This document shows, piece after piece, positions 24,431 through 31,802 of a DNA stretch of 64,000 bases. The stretch comes from Mucilaginibacter mallensis (lineage in GTDB: Bacteria; Bacteroidota; Bacteroidia; Sphingobacteriales; Sphingobacteriaceae). The stretch covers positions 310,001 through 374,000 of the forward strand of contig NZ_LT629740.1 in the NCBI RefSeq assembly GCF_900105165.1. Direction: 5' to 3'. Both the position numbers and the translations under genes were made by a program. The stretch's first letter is position 1, and each line of letters begins with the position of its first letter. Under the pieces are notes generated by a model. The model was not told where the DNA came from. It saw only the letters and a program-made list of their open reading frames with translations, and searched no databases.

Positions 24431-26113
24431 ATGAAAATCAATAGTAAAATAGCCACGGCAGTATTTGGTTTGGCATTTGCAGGCACCGCAGTACATGCGC
24501 AAAGCCTTGACGATGCTAAGAAAGCAATTACCGCTGAGCAATATCAAAAAGCTAAAACAATGCTGAAGAACCTAACGGTTACTGAAGCAACTAAAGACGA
24601 AAATTACTTTTACCTGGGTTGGGTTTATTTAAAACAGGATGAAGCCGATTCAGCAAAAATATGGTTTAATAAAGGGGTTGCCGTAAATCCAAAATCATCA
24701 TTAAACTATGTAGGTTTGGGTGCGGTTGCACGTTTAAATAAGGACCAGGCAGGTGCTACATCAAACTTTAACCAGGCATTAGCATTAGCTGGTAAAAAAG
24801 ATAGCAAGCCTTATGTTTACATTGGTAAAAGCTACCTTTTAACAAACAATGGCGCACCTTTAGCACCTTACTCAGCATCACCTGCTGATGCACAGGCAGC
24901 GATTGATGTGTTAAACAAAGGTGTGGCAATTAACCCAAAAGATGCTGAGCTGTTTTTAACATTAGGCGATGCTGATCTTACGCAATTAAAGTCTGATGCT
25001 TACTCAAACTATTCAACAGCCCTGGATCTTGATCCAAAATCACCGGCTGCTGATGTGGCACAAGGTGTTTTAATAAAATATGCCAATAACTTTGATGATG
25101 CTATAAAGGATTTTCAGGCTGCGCTGCAAATCGATCCAAACTTTGGTCCGGCTTACCGCGAATGGGCTGAAACTGATGCGCGTTGGGCAAAAAACGATCC
25201 TAAAGTTGCAGTTGATAAAGCAAATGAAGCTATTACTCAATACAAAAAATACCTGAGCTTAACAGATATGTCGTTAGAATCGCAAATGCGTTATGCCGAC
25301 TTCCTGATCTTCGCAGGTAAATATGATGAGTTACAAGCGTTGACTAAACAACTTTCAACGTCTGCAAGTGTTAATCTAAGGGTTTACCGTTATTTAGGTT
25401 ATGCAGCTTACAATAACAAAGATTACCCTGCCGGCTTAACTGCTATGAACACCTGGATGACCAAAGCTGATCCTAAACGTATCATCCCATTGGATTATAC
25501 TTACTTAGGCCACCTGCAAATTGCTAGCGGCCAGGATTCATTAGGTATGCAAAACCTTAGAAAAGCGTATTCATTGGACACTACACAAACAGATGTATTA
25601 GGCGAAATTGCAAGATCTTTATATACACAAAAGAAATATAAAGAATCTGGCGATGCATATGCATTATTTGTAAGCAAATCTAAAGGTGCAACGCTGCCCG
25701 ATCTTTTCAATGAGGGCCGTGCCTATTATTTTGCATATGATCCTAAGAAGCCTGATACTACATTGTTAGCTAAAGCCGATTCAGCATTTAGCCAGGTACA
25801 GCAAAAAGCTACAAAGCCAGTTGCTGCAGTTTCACTTTTCAGGGCATATACTAATGACCTGCGTGAAACTGATCGTAATAACATTAAAGGGTATGCAAAA
25901 CCTTTTTATGAACAATTTGTAGCGCTAACAACGGCTAAAGCAACAATCAGCGATGCTGATAAAAAGAGCTTGGTTACTGCTTATGATTACCTGGGTACTT
26001 ACTATGAGTTAATAGCAAAAGATCCAACTAAGGCTGCTGATAATTTCAGTAAAGCTTTAGCGCTAAACCCTACAGATCCGCAAGCGCTGGATTATCAGAA
26101 AAGGAAAAAATAA
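24431..26113 (+). CDS. Secreted TPR-repeat protein
   Basis: 560 residues with signal peptide MKINSKIATAVFGLAFAGTA, then VHAQ. Multiple tetratricopeptide units follow (for example YFYLGWVYLKQDEADSAKIW, INPKDAELFLTLGDADL, LDPKSPAADVAQGVLIKYAN, IDPNFGPAYREWAETDAR, and a final KAADNFSKALALNPTDPQAL). It is a periplasmic scaffold of unknown partner. It is 18 bases after the PstS-like gene and ends at a strong terminator, so it is the last gene of the exbB operon. Confidence 0.88.
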   Translation: MKINSKIATAVFGLAFAGTAVHAQSLDDAKKAITAEQYQKAKTMLKNLTVTEATKDENYFYLGWVYLKQDEADSAKIWFNKGVAVNPKSSLNYVGLGAVARLNKDQAGATSNFNQALALAGKKDSKPYVYIGKSYLLTNNGAPLAPYSASPADAQAAIDVLNKGVAINPKDAELFLTLGDADLTQLKSDAYSNYSTALDLDPKSPAADVAQGVLIKYANNFDDAIKDFQAALQIDPNFGPAYREWAETDARWAKNDPKVAVDKANEAITQYKKYLSLTDMSLESQMRYADFLIFAGKYDELQALTKQLSTSASVNLRVYRYLGYAAYNNKDYPAGLTAMNTWMTKADPKRIIPLDYTYLGHLQIASGQDSLGMQNLRKAYSLDTTQTDVLGEIARSLYTQKKYKESGDAYALFVSKSKGATLPDLFNEGRAYYFAYDPKKPDTTLLAKADSAFSQVQQKATKPVAAVSLFRAYTNDLRETDRNNIKGYAKPFYEQFVALTTAKATISDADKKSLVTAYDYLGTYYELIAKDPTKAADNFSKALALNPTDPQALDYQKRKK

Positions 26114-26124
26114 CCAATAAAATT

Positions 26125-26155
26125 AAAGGCCTCAGTAAAATGAGGCCTTTTTTAT
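26125..26155 (+). terminator. Terminator of the exbB-tonB-TPR operon
   Basis: AAAGGCCTCA (26125-26134) pairs perfectly with TGAGGCCTTT (26141-26150) around a 6-base loop, followed by a T-run. It separates the operon from nuoA. Confidence 0.92.
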
Positions 26156-26169
26156 TATCAATGCATTAG

Positions 26170-26177
26170 TATATTTG
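26170..26177 (+). promoter_or_regulatory. -7 box TATATTTG of nuoA
   Basis: An exact TAnnTTTG match ending 4 bases before the nuoA ATG (26182), immediately after the preceding terminator. The transcript would be leaderless or nearly so. Confidence 0.6.
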
Positions 26178-26181
26178 CAGC

Positions 26182-26553
26182 ATGGAAGTACAAAGTTTGC
26201 CGGTAAATTATTTGCCCATTATTTTTCAAATGCTGGTAGCACTTGGTTTTGTGGTTACCACTATGTTTGTTACCCACAAAATTGGGCCAAAGCGTAAAAC
26301 AAAGGATAAGTTAACCCCATTTGAGTCGGGTATCGAAGTTATCGGTAATGCCCGCACACCTATCTCCATTAAATATTTCCTGGTAGCCATACTGTTTGTA
26401 TTGTTTGATGTGGAAGTAATATTTATGTACCCATGGGCAGTTAACTTTAAAGCTTTAGGCACAGGCGGATTGATAGAGATGTTCATCTTTATGGCCACGC
26501 TGCTATTAGGCTTTATCTATGTAATAAAAAAAGGCGCTTTAGACTGGGATTAA
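26182..26553 (+). CDS. nuoA: NADH-quinone oxidoreductase subunit A
   Basis: 123 residues with three membrane helices (YLPIIFQMLVALGFVVTTMF, YFLVAILFVLFDVEVIFMYP, FIFMATLLLGFIYVIKKGAL). The PFESGIE loop and the conserved Glu in DVEVIF are the family hallmarks; both are present. It is part of the membrane arm near the quinone site. It starts the complex I locus but is separated from nuoB by 274 bases containing a palindromic repeat. Confidence 0.95.
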   Translation: MEVQSLPVNYLPIIFQMLVALGFVVTTMFVTHKIGPKRKTKDKLTPFESGIEVIGNARTPISIKYFLVAILFVLFDVEVIFMYPWAVNFKALGTGGLIEMFIFMATLLLGFIYVIKKGALDWD

Positions 26554-26589
26554 TTCCCGTTATTATACCGCCTTTAAATTTATAAAGGC

Positions 26590-26701
26590 GTCATTGCGAG
26601 GAACGAAGCAATCGCTATGCTATACAGAGCAAAAAGAAAGATCGTAACCTTGCAAAAATCTGACCTGCTACTGTAGAGATTACTTCGTTCCTCGAAATGA
26701 T
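26590..26701. repeat. GTCAT-headed inverted hairpin pair between nuoA and nuoB
   Basis: GTCATTGCGAGGAACGAAGC (from 26590) and its inverse at 26678-26701 match at 21 of 24 positions. Each unit also folds alone (ATTGC with GCAAT). There is no ORF between them. It lies inside the complex I locus, with a new promoter box for nuoB after it. The rest of the nuoA-nuoB gap is featureless AT-rich sequence. Confidence 0.75.
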
Positions 26702-26775
26702 GGAATGGCTTGTTTAGACTAATTCTAAATATATTCTACCAATTGCATAGTGTATTAATTACAGCTTAATTATTG

Positions 26776-26783
26776 TAAATTTG
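26776..26783 (+). promoter_or_regulatory. -7 box TAAATTTG upstream of nuoB
   Basis: An exact TAnnTTTG match 44 bases before the nuoB ATG, downstream of the palindromic repeat. It suggests that nuoB and the genes after it have a promoter separate from nuoA. Confidence 0.5.
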
Positions 26784-26827
26784 TTCATCCTATTCCGCTT
26801 TGGATGGGTTTTTGTATTATATAGTTC

Positions 26828-27370
26828 ATGAGTGATATTCAGTTAGTTGAAGCTCCTCCTGGTGTAGAAGGTGCTGGGTTTTTCGCTACTTCGCTTGATA
26901 AAGCAATAGGTTTAGCGCGTTCAAACTCCTTATGGCCTTTGCCATTTGCCACTTCGTGCTGTGGTATTGAGTTTATGGCCACCATGGCTTCCCATTATGA
27001 TTTGTCGAGGTTTGGTGCCGAGCGTTTAAGTTTTTCGCCTCGTCAGGCCGATCTTTTGATGGTTATGGGTACCATTGCCAAAAAAATGGGTCCGGTATTA
27101 CGCCAGGTTTACCTGCAAATGGCCGAACCCCGCTGGGTTATAGCTGTTGGTGCCTGCGCATCAAGCGGTGGTATATTTGATACTTATTCAGTTTTACAAG
27201 GTATTGACGAGATCATCCCGGTTGACGTTTACGTTCCCGGTTGCCCGCCACGCCCTGAGGCTATCATTGATGGCTTTATGGGTATCCAAAAACTGGTTCA
27301 AACGGAATCATTACGCCGGAGAAGTACACCGGAGTATCAGAAATTATTAGCTTCATACGGAATTCAGTAA
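26828..27370 (+). CDS. nuoB: NADH-quinone oxidoreductase subunit B
   Basis: 180 residues. The four cysteines that bind cluster N2 are visible: the tandem pair C44-C45 in TSCCGIEF, C110 in GACASSGG and C139 in PGCPPRPEA. It carries electrons to quinone at the junction of the peripheral and membrane arms. The stop codon overlaps the start of nuoC (TAATG). Confidence 0.97.
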   Translation: MSDIQLVEAPPGVEGAGFFATSLDKAIGLARSNSLWPLPFATSCCGIEFMATMASHYDLSRFGAERLSFSPRQADLLMVMGTIAKKMGPVLRQVYLQMAEPRWVIAVGACASSGGIFDTYSVLQGIDEIIPVDVYVPGCPPRPEAIIDGFMGIQKLVQTESLRRRSTPEYQKLLASYGIQ

Positions 27371-27873
27371 TGGGTAAAATAACAAACGAAGAGCTTCTAC
27401 AGAAGATCAACGCAAAGTTTGACCAGCAAATAACCGTTGTTGGCGAGCCTTATGGTTTATTAACTATTGAAACCAGCCGCGATCATATCATAGATCTTTT
27501 AGATTTTCTTAAAAATGATACTGTAATGCAGTTCATTTTTTTAACTGATATTACAGGTATCCATTATCCCGAACAGGCAAGCCCTATCGGAGTAATTTAT
27601 CACCTGCATAGCCTGGTAAATAATGTGCGCATCCGTATAAAAGTTTTCCTGCCTGCCGATGATTACCATATCCCTACTGCAACAACAGTATGGAACGGTG
27701 CCAACTGGATGGAAAGAGAAACCTATGACTTTTTTGGAGTGATATTCGACGGTCACCCCGATTTGCGCAGGATATTAAATGTTGACGACATGACGGCCTT
27801 CCCGATGAGAAAAGAATTTCCATTGGAAGACCCTAACCGTGTTGATAAGAAAGATTACTTTTTTGGTAGATAG
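27370..27873 (+). CDS. nuoC: NADH-quinone oxidoreductase subunit C
   Basis: 167 residues. The 30-kDa subunit signature is seen in ANWMERETYDFFGVIFDGHP and LRRILNVDDM, followed by FPMRKEFPLEDPNRVDKKDY. It is a structural subunit of the Q module, next to NuoD. Separate nuoC and nuoD genes are seen here, unlike the fused nuoCD of enterobacteria. The start overlaps the nuoB stop. Confidence 0.95.
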   Translation: MGKITNEELLQKINAKFDQQITVVGEPYGLLTIETSRDHIIDLLDFLKNDTVMQFIFLTDITGIHYPEQASPIGVIYHLHSLVNNVRIRIKVFLPADDYHIPTATTVWNGANWMERETYDFFGVIFDGHPDLRRILNVDDMTAFPMRKEFPLEDPNRVDKKDYFFGR

Positions 27874-27885
27874 ATACAAATACTG

Positions 27886-29097
27886 ATGCAAAATCATCCT
27901 GTATATACAGATAACGATCCGCAAACCGCGCCCTCAACCTTAAACTTAGGGCCAACGCACCCTGCAACGCATGGCGTTTTCCAAAACGTATTGCAGCTGG
28001 ATGGCGAAAGGATCATCAGCGGGGTATCAACCATTGGCTACATACACCGTGCCTTTGAAAAAATTGCCGAACACAGGCCATTTTACCAGATCACCCCATT
28101 AACCGACCGTTTAAACTATTGCTCATCACCCATAAACAACATGGGCTGGCACATGACGGTTGAAAAACTTTTAGGTATCGAAACGCCAAAACGTGTGGAT
28201 TACCTGCGCGTAATAGTAATGGAACTTGCACGTATATCAGATCATATCATCTGTAACGGTGTATTGGGTGTTGATACCGGTGCTTTCACAGGTTTCCTTT
28301 ACATGATGGAATATCGTGAAGCCATTTATGAAATTTATGAAGAAGTTTGCGGCTCACGCCTTACCACCAACATTGGCAGGATAGGCGGTTTCGAGCGTAA
28401 CTTTAATGCCATAGCCTTTAACAAGCTGCGTAAATTCCTGAAGGATTTCCCGCCGGTTTTACGTGAGTTTGAAGCCCTGTTTAACCGTAACCGGATATTT
28501 GTTGATCGTACCAAAGGTGTTGCCGAAGTTACTATTGAAGAGGCTTTAAGCTATAGCTGGACCGGCCCACTTTTACGTGCAACAGGCCTGGATTATGATG
28601 TTAGGGCGATGAACCCCTACTCATCATATGAGGACTTTGACTTTGAAGTACCGGTAGGTGAAAAAGGTGATGTTTACGCCCGTTTTCTGGTGCGTAACGA
28701 AGAAATGTGGCAGAGTATGCGCATAATTGAGCAGGCATTAATGAAATTGGAAAAAGAGCCGTCAGATATTTTTCATGCTGACGTGCCTGAGTTCTACCTG
28801 CCTCCAAAAGAAGAAGTTTATAACAATATGGAAGCCCTTATTTATCATTTTAAAATAGTGATGGGCGAAATAGATACCCCAACATCCGAAGTATATCACT
28901 CGGTTGAAGGTGCCAATGGCGAGTTAGGTTTTTATTTGGTGAACGATGGCGGCAGATCTCCATACCGCTTGCATTTCCGCAGGCCGAGTTTCATCAATTA
29001 CCAGATGTACGCGCCAATGAGCCGTGGTATGTTGTTATCTGATGCGATTATTAACATGAGTAGTTTAAACGTAATAGCCGGAGAATTAGATGCTTAG
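27886..29097 (+). CDS. nuoD: NADH-quinone oxidoreductase subunit D
   Basis: 403 residues. Typical 49-kDa subunit features: LNLGPTHPATHGVFQNVLQL near the N-terminus (quinone-site His), GYIHRAFEKIAEHRPF, DRLNYCSSP, and the C-terminal GELGFYLVNDGGRSPYRLHF with the conserved Asp. It lines the quinone pocket with NuoB. The last 8 bases overlap nuoE. Confidence 0.97.
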   Translation: MQNHPVYTDNDPQTAPSTLNLGPTHPATHGVFQNVLQLDGERIISGVSTIGYIHRAFEKIAEHRPFYQITPLTDRLNYCSSPINNMGWHMTVEKLLGIETPKRVDYLRVIVMELARISDHIICNGVLGVDTGAFTGFLYMMEYREAIYEIYEEVCGSRLTTNIGRIGGFERNFNAIAFNKLRKFLKDFPPVLREFEALFNRNRIFVDRTKGVAEVTIEEALSYSWTGPLLRATGLDYDVRAMNPYSSYEDFDFEVPVGEKGDVYARFLVRNEEMWQSMRIIEQALMKLEKEPSDIFHADVPEFYLPPKEEVYNNMEALIYHFKIVMGEIDTPTSEVYHSVEGANGELGFYLVNDGGRSPYRLHFRRPSFINYQMYAPMSRGMLLSDAIINMSSLNVIAGELDA

Positions 29098-29617
29098 AGT
29101 TGACGATGCACAAGCTGTTCCGGTAGAGTTTTCATCGGAACTGATAACCAAATTTGATGATGTAGTTAGCCGTTATCCCGAAGGCAAACAAAAATCAGCC
29201 CTATTGCCTATACTACATTTAGTACAGGCTGAGTATGGCTGGTTAAGCGCCCCTGCAATGGATAAGGTGGCTGATTATCTTAAAATAAAAGATATTGAAG
29301 TATACGAAGTAGCCACTTTTTACAGCATGTACTTTATGCGCCCGCAAGGCAAATATGTACTGGAGGTTTGCCGTACAGGCCCTTGCTGCTTGGTAGGTGC
29401 CGAAAAAATAATGGACTATATTGAAAACAAACTTGGCGTTAAGGAAGGCGAAGTTACACCTGACGGCTTATTTAGCTGGCGCGGAGTGGAGTGTTTGGCG
29501 GCCTGTGGCTTTGGCCCGGTGTTGCAGATAGGCCCTGAATATACTTTTTATGAAAATTTAACGGAGGCTTCCGTTGATAACCTGATTGGAGATTTAAAAA
29601 GAAAAGGAAATAATTAA
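29090..29617 (+). CDS. nuoE: NADH-quinone oxidoreductase subunit E
   Basis: 175 residues. The thioredoxin-like 2Fe-2S domain has C-x4-C in CRTGPC and C-x3-C in CLAACGFGP, as in the 24-kDa subunits. The N-terminal helical part includes LPILHLVQAEYGWLS and EVATFYSMYF. It binds cluster N1a beside NuoF in the NADH module. It starts 8 bases inside nuoD, so translation is coupled. Confidence 0.96.
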   Translation: MLRVDDAQAVPVEFSSELITKFDDVVSRYPEGKQKSALLPILHLVQAEYGWLSAPAMDKVADYLKIKDIEVYEVATFYSMYFMRPQGKYVLEVCRTGPCCLVGAEKIMDYIENKLGVKEGEVTPDGLFSWRGVECLAACGFGPVLQIGPEYTFYENLTEASVDNLIGDLKRKGNN

Positions 29618-29623
29618 GGAAAA

Positions 29624-29803
29624 ATGGTCAACACAAACCTGGTATTGGCAGATGCTTTATTTGTATTCGTAATGTCTATGATAAATATGACCGACGGATT
29701 CAAAAAGAACATGATCATACTAGGGCCGTTGGTTATTATAGCTTTTATTACCTGCGTGGTAAGGCATATCAATTATTACAAGCAAACCAGGAGGATTTAT
29801 TAA
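29624..29803 (+). CDS. Twin membrane microprotein A in the nuo operon
   Basis: 59 residues. Two hydrophobic stretches (LVLADALFVFVMSMI and MIILGPLVIIAFITCVV) are followed by the basic tail RHINYYKQTRRIY. It begins 6 bases after nuoE, and its stop overlaps the start of twin B (TAATG). The two twins have equal length and 19 identical residues without gaps, including TC in the second helix and RH-NYYK---IY at the end. I know no family name. Placement inside the NADH-module genes suggests an accessory or assembly role in complex I; this is inference. Confidence 0.8.
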   Translation: MVNTNLVLADALFVFVMSMINMTDGFKKNMIILGPLVIIAFITCVVRHINYYKQTRRIY

Positions 29804-29982
29804 TGAGCAAAAAAGGATTAATTTTTACTGATATCATTTGCATCATAGGCATCGCCCTGTTAACATATGATTTAAGTAGTGTTAAAAACTCAACGCCGTT
29901 AATTTTCTTAGCCCTTATTGGTTTTGCAACCTGCCTCAGAAGGCATGTTAATTATTACAAGTTGAACAAAAAGATTTATTAG
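29803..29982 (+). CDS. Twin membrane microprotein B in the nuo operon
   Basis: 59 residues, paralogous to twin A (about 32 percent identity by hand alignment). Hydrophobic stretches are LIFTDIICIIGIALLTYDL and PLIFLALIGFATCL; the basic tail is RRHVNYYKLNKKIY. Its ATG overlaps the stop of twin A, and nuoF begins 5 bases after its stop, so all are coupled. Conservation is concentrated in the second helix and the tail, pointing to a shared binding role. Tandem duplication of an ancestral gene is the simplest origin. Confidence 0.8.
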   Translation: MSKKGLIFTDIICIIGIALLTYDLSSVKNSTPLIFLALIGFATCLRRHVNYYKLNKKIY

Positions 29983-29987
29983 TAGCC

Positions 29988-31328
29988 ATGGCGCGTAAAT
30001 TACTTTTAGAACATATAAACGTACCCGGCATCAACACTTTTGATGTTTACCGCTCAAAAGGCGGTTATGCAGCTGTTGAAAAGGCGCTTAAAACTTTAAC
30101 ACCCGAAGAGGTTGTTGAGGAAGTTAAAAAATCGGGCTTGCGCGGCCGTGGTGGTGCAGGTTTTCCTACCGGGATGAAATGGAGCTTTTTGGCTAAGCCA
30201 GAGGGTGTTGCCCGTTACTTGGTTTGTAATGCCGATGAGTCGGAGCCCGGAACTTTTAAGGACCGTTACCTGATGACCTATATCCCTCACTTATTAATTG
30301 AGGGTATGATAGTAGCCAGTTTTGCATTAGGCGCTAAAACATCATACATCTACGTTCGTGGGGAAATGATGCCGCAGATCCGCATTCTTGAAAAAGCGAT
30401 CGCGGAAGCAAAAGCAAAAGGATTTTTAGGTAAAAATATCTTAGGCACAGGTTACGACCTGGAGCTATACGTACAACCCGGTGGCGGCGCCTACATTTGC
30501 GGCGAAGAAACTGCTTTGTTGGAATCATTGGAAGGTAAACGTGGTAACCCACGCATAAAACCACCATTCCCGGCTATCGCAGGTTTGTATGGTTGCCCAA
30601 CTGTGGTAAATAATGTGGAATCAATTGCTGCTGTAGTCCCTATCATTAATGAAGGTGGCGAAGAATATGCTAAAGTTGGTATCGGCCGCAGTACAGGCAC
30701 TAAGCTGATCTCAGCAGGTGGTAACGTTAAAAAACCAGGTGTATTTGAAATTGATTTGGGCTTACCGGTTGAAGAATTTTTATACTCCGATGAATATTGC
30801 GGTGGTATAGCCAACGGCAAACGCCTAAAGGCGGTTGTTGCAGGCGGTTCATCCGTACCAATCTTACCGGCAAACCTGTTCCTGAAAACTATAAATAACG
30901 AACCGCGCCTAATGAGCTATGAATCATTAGCTGATGGTGGTTTTGCTACCGGTACCATGATGGGTTCAGGTGGTTTCATTGCTTTTGATGAGGATCAGTG
31001 CATCGTTCGCAATACCTGGAACTTCACCCGTTTTTATCATCACGAAAGCTGCGGACAATGTTCGCCATGCCGTGAGGGTACCGGATGGATGGAGAAAGTA
31101 TTGCACCGATTAGAGCATGGTCATGGTAGCCTGAGCGATATGGACTTGCTGGTTGATGTATCTAAGAAAATAGAAGGAAATACAATTTGTCCGCTGGGTG
31201 ACGCGGCTGCATGGCCGGTGGCTAGTGCGATCCGCCATTTCAGGGATGAGTTTGAATGGCACGTAACAAACAGCGCCGAAGCAGTTAGCAGGAATTACGG
31301 AATAGCACATTATGCTGATCGTTGGTAA
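29988..31328 (+). CDS. nuoF: NADH-quinone oxidoreductase subunit F
   Basis: 446 residues. [13 protein letters not shown] (about 52-64) binds NADH, and [14 protein letters not shown] is the FMN-binding stretch. Cluster N3 ligands are in [15 protein letters not shown] and the distal cysteine in [13 protein letters not shown]. It oxidises NADH and passes electrons to FMN and then the clusters. It is followed by a four-helix-bundle gene within inverted repeats before nuoG. Confidence 0.97.
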   Translation: MARKLLLEHINVPGINTFDVYRSKGGYAAVEKALKTLTPEEVVEEVKKSGLRGRGGAGFPTGMKWSFLAKPEGVARYLVCNADESEPGTFKDRYLMTYIPHLLIEGMIVASFALGAKTSYIYVRGEMMPQIRILEKAIAEAKAKGFLGKNILGTGYDLELYVQPGGGAYICGEETALLESLEGKRGNPRIKPPFPAIAGLYGCPTVVNNVESIAAVVPIINEGGEEYAKVGIGRSTGTKLISAGGNVKKPGVFEIDLGLPVEEFLYSDEYCGGIANGKRLKAVVAGGSSVPILPANLFLKTINNEPRLMSYESLADGGFATGTMMGSGGFIAFDEDQCIVRNTWNFTRFYHHESCGQCSPCREGTGWMEKVLHRLEHGHGSLSDMDLLVDVSKKIEGNTICPLGDAAAWPVASAIRHFRDEFEWHVTNSAEAVSRNYGIAHYADRW

Positions 31329-31341
31329 AAGCTGAAGCTAT

Positions 31342-31801
31342 TTAAGTCAAAATTAAAAAGTCAAAATTCAAAAATAGAAAGTAAGAACGTTGAACGAGAA
31401 ACCTTACGACATCAAACACAGATGTTACCAGTTTTCAAAAGAGATAGTTCAATTTGTATCGGCAGCTAAATTTGAAAGAATACACTTTTCAATATTTGAT
31501 CAATTAATAAGAAGCGGTACCTCTATTGGTGCCAACATAATAGAAGCGAAGGCGGGAAGTTCGGCAAAGGATTTTAGGAATTTTTATACAATTGCGCTAA
31601 AATCTGCAAACGAAACAAAATACTGGCTTTGTTTAATAAGAGATACGATAGATAGTAATATCGAAAAAGATAAAATAAACGGGTTGATAAAAGAAGCTGA
31701 CGAACTGTCAAAGATCATCGCTTCAATAATTATCAACCTGCAAAAATGAAAATCAACTCAAAGGCTATTTTTGACTTTTGAATTTTTAATTTTGACTTTA
31801 A
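31342..31801. mobile_element. Candidate mobile element: four-helix-bundle gene inside inverted repeats, within nuo
   Basis: The left arm 31342-31377 (containing AGTCAAAATTAAAAAG) and the right arm 31765-31801 are inverted copies matching at about 33 of 36 positions. The only ORF between them is the four-helix-bundle gene. The left arm starts 14 bases after the nuoF stop, and the right arm ends one base before the nuoG ATG. Arms of AT-rich GTCAAAATT type differ in sequence from the GIY-YIG element, but layout and size (460 bp) are alike. Mobility is inferred. Confidence 0.55.
31390..31749 (+). CDS. Four-helix-bundle protein (S23/IVP family)
   Basis: 119 residues from a TTG start; no ATG is available near the N-terminus. 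Family pattern: YQFSKEIVQFVSAAKF, FDQLIRSGTSIGANIIEAKA, SSAKDFRNFYTIALKSANET, then KYWLCLIRDTI and a helical C-terminus (IIASIIINLQK). This matches the four-helix-bundle family of 23S rRNA intervening-sequence ORFs, related to Avd of diversity-generating retroelements. Members are thought to bind nucleic acid; the function of scattered copies is unknown. Its location between nuoF and nuoG is out of context, and it is enclosed by inverted repeats. Confidence 0.85.
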   Translation: MNEKPYDIKHRCYQFSKEIVQFVSAAKFERIHFSIFDQLIRSGTSIGANIIEAKAGSSAKDFRNFYTIALKSANETKYWLCLIRDTIDSNIEKDKINGLIKEADELSKIIASIIINLQK

Positions 31802-31802
31802 A

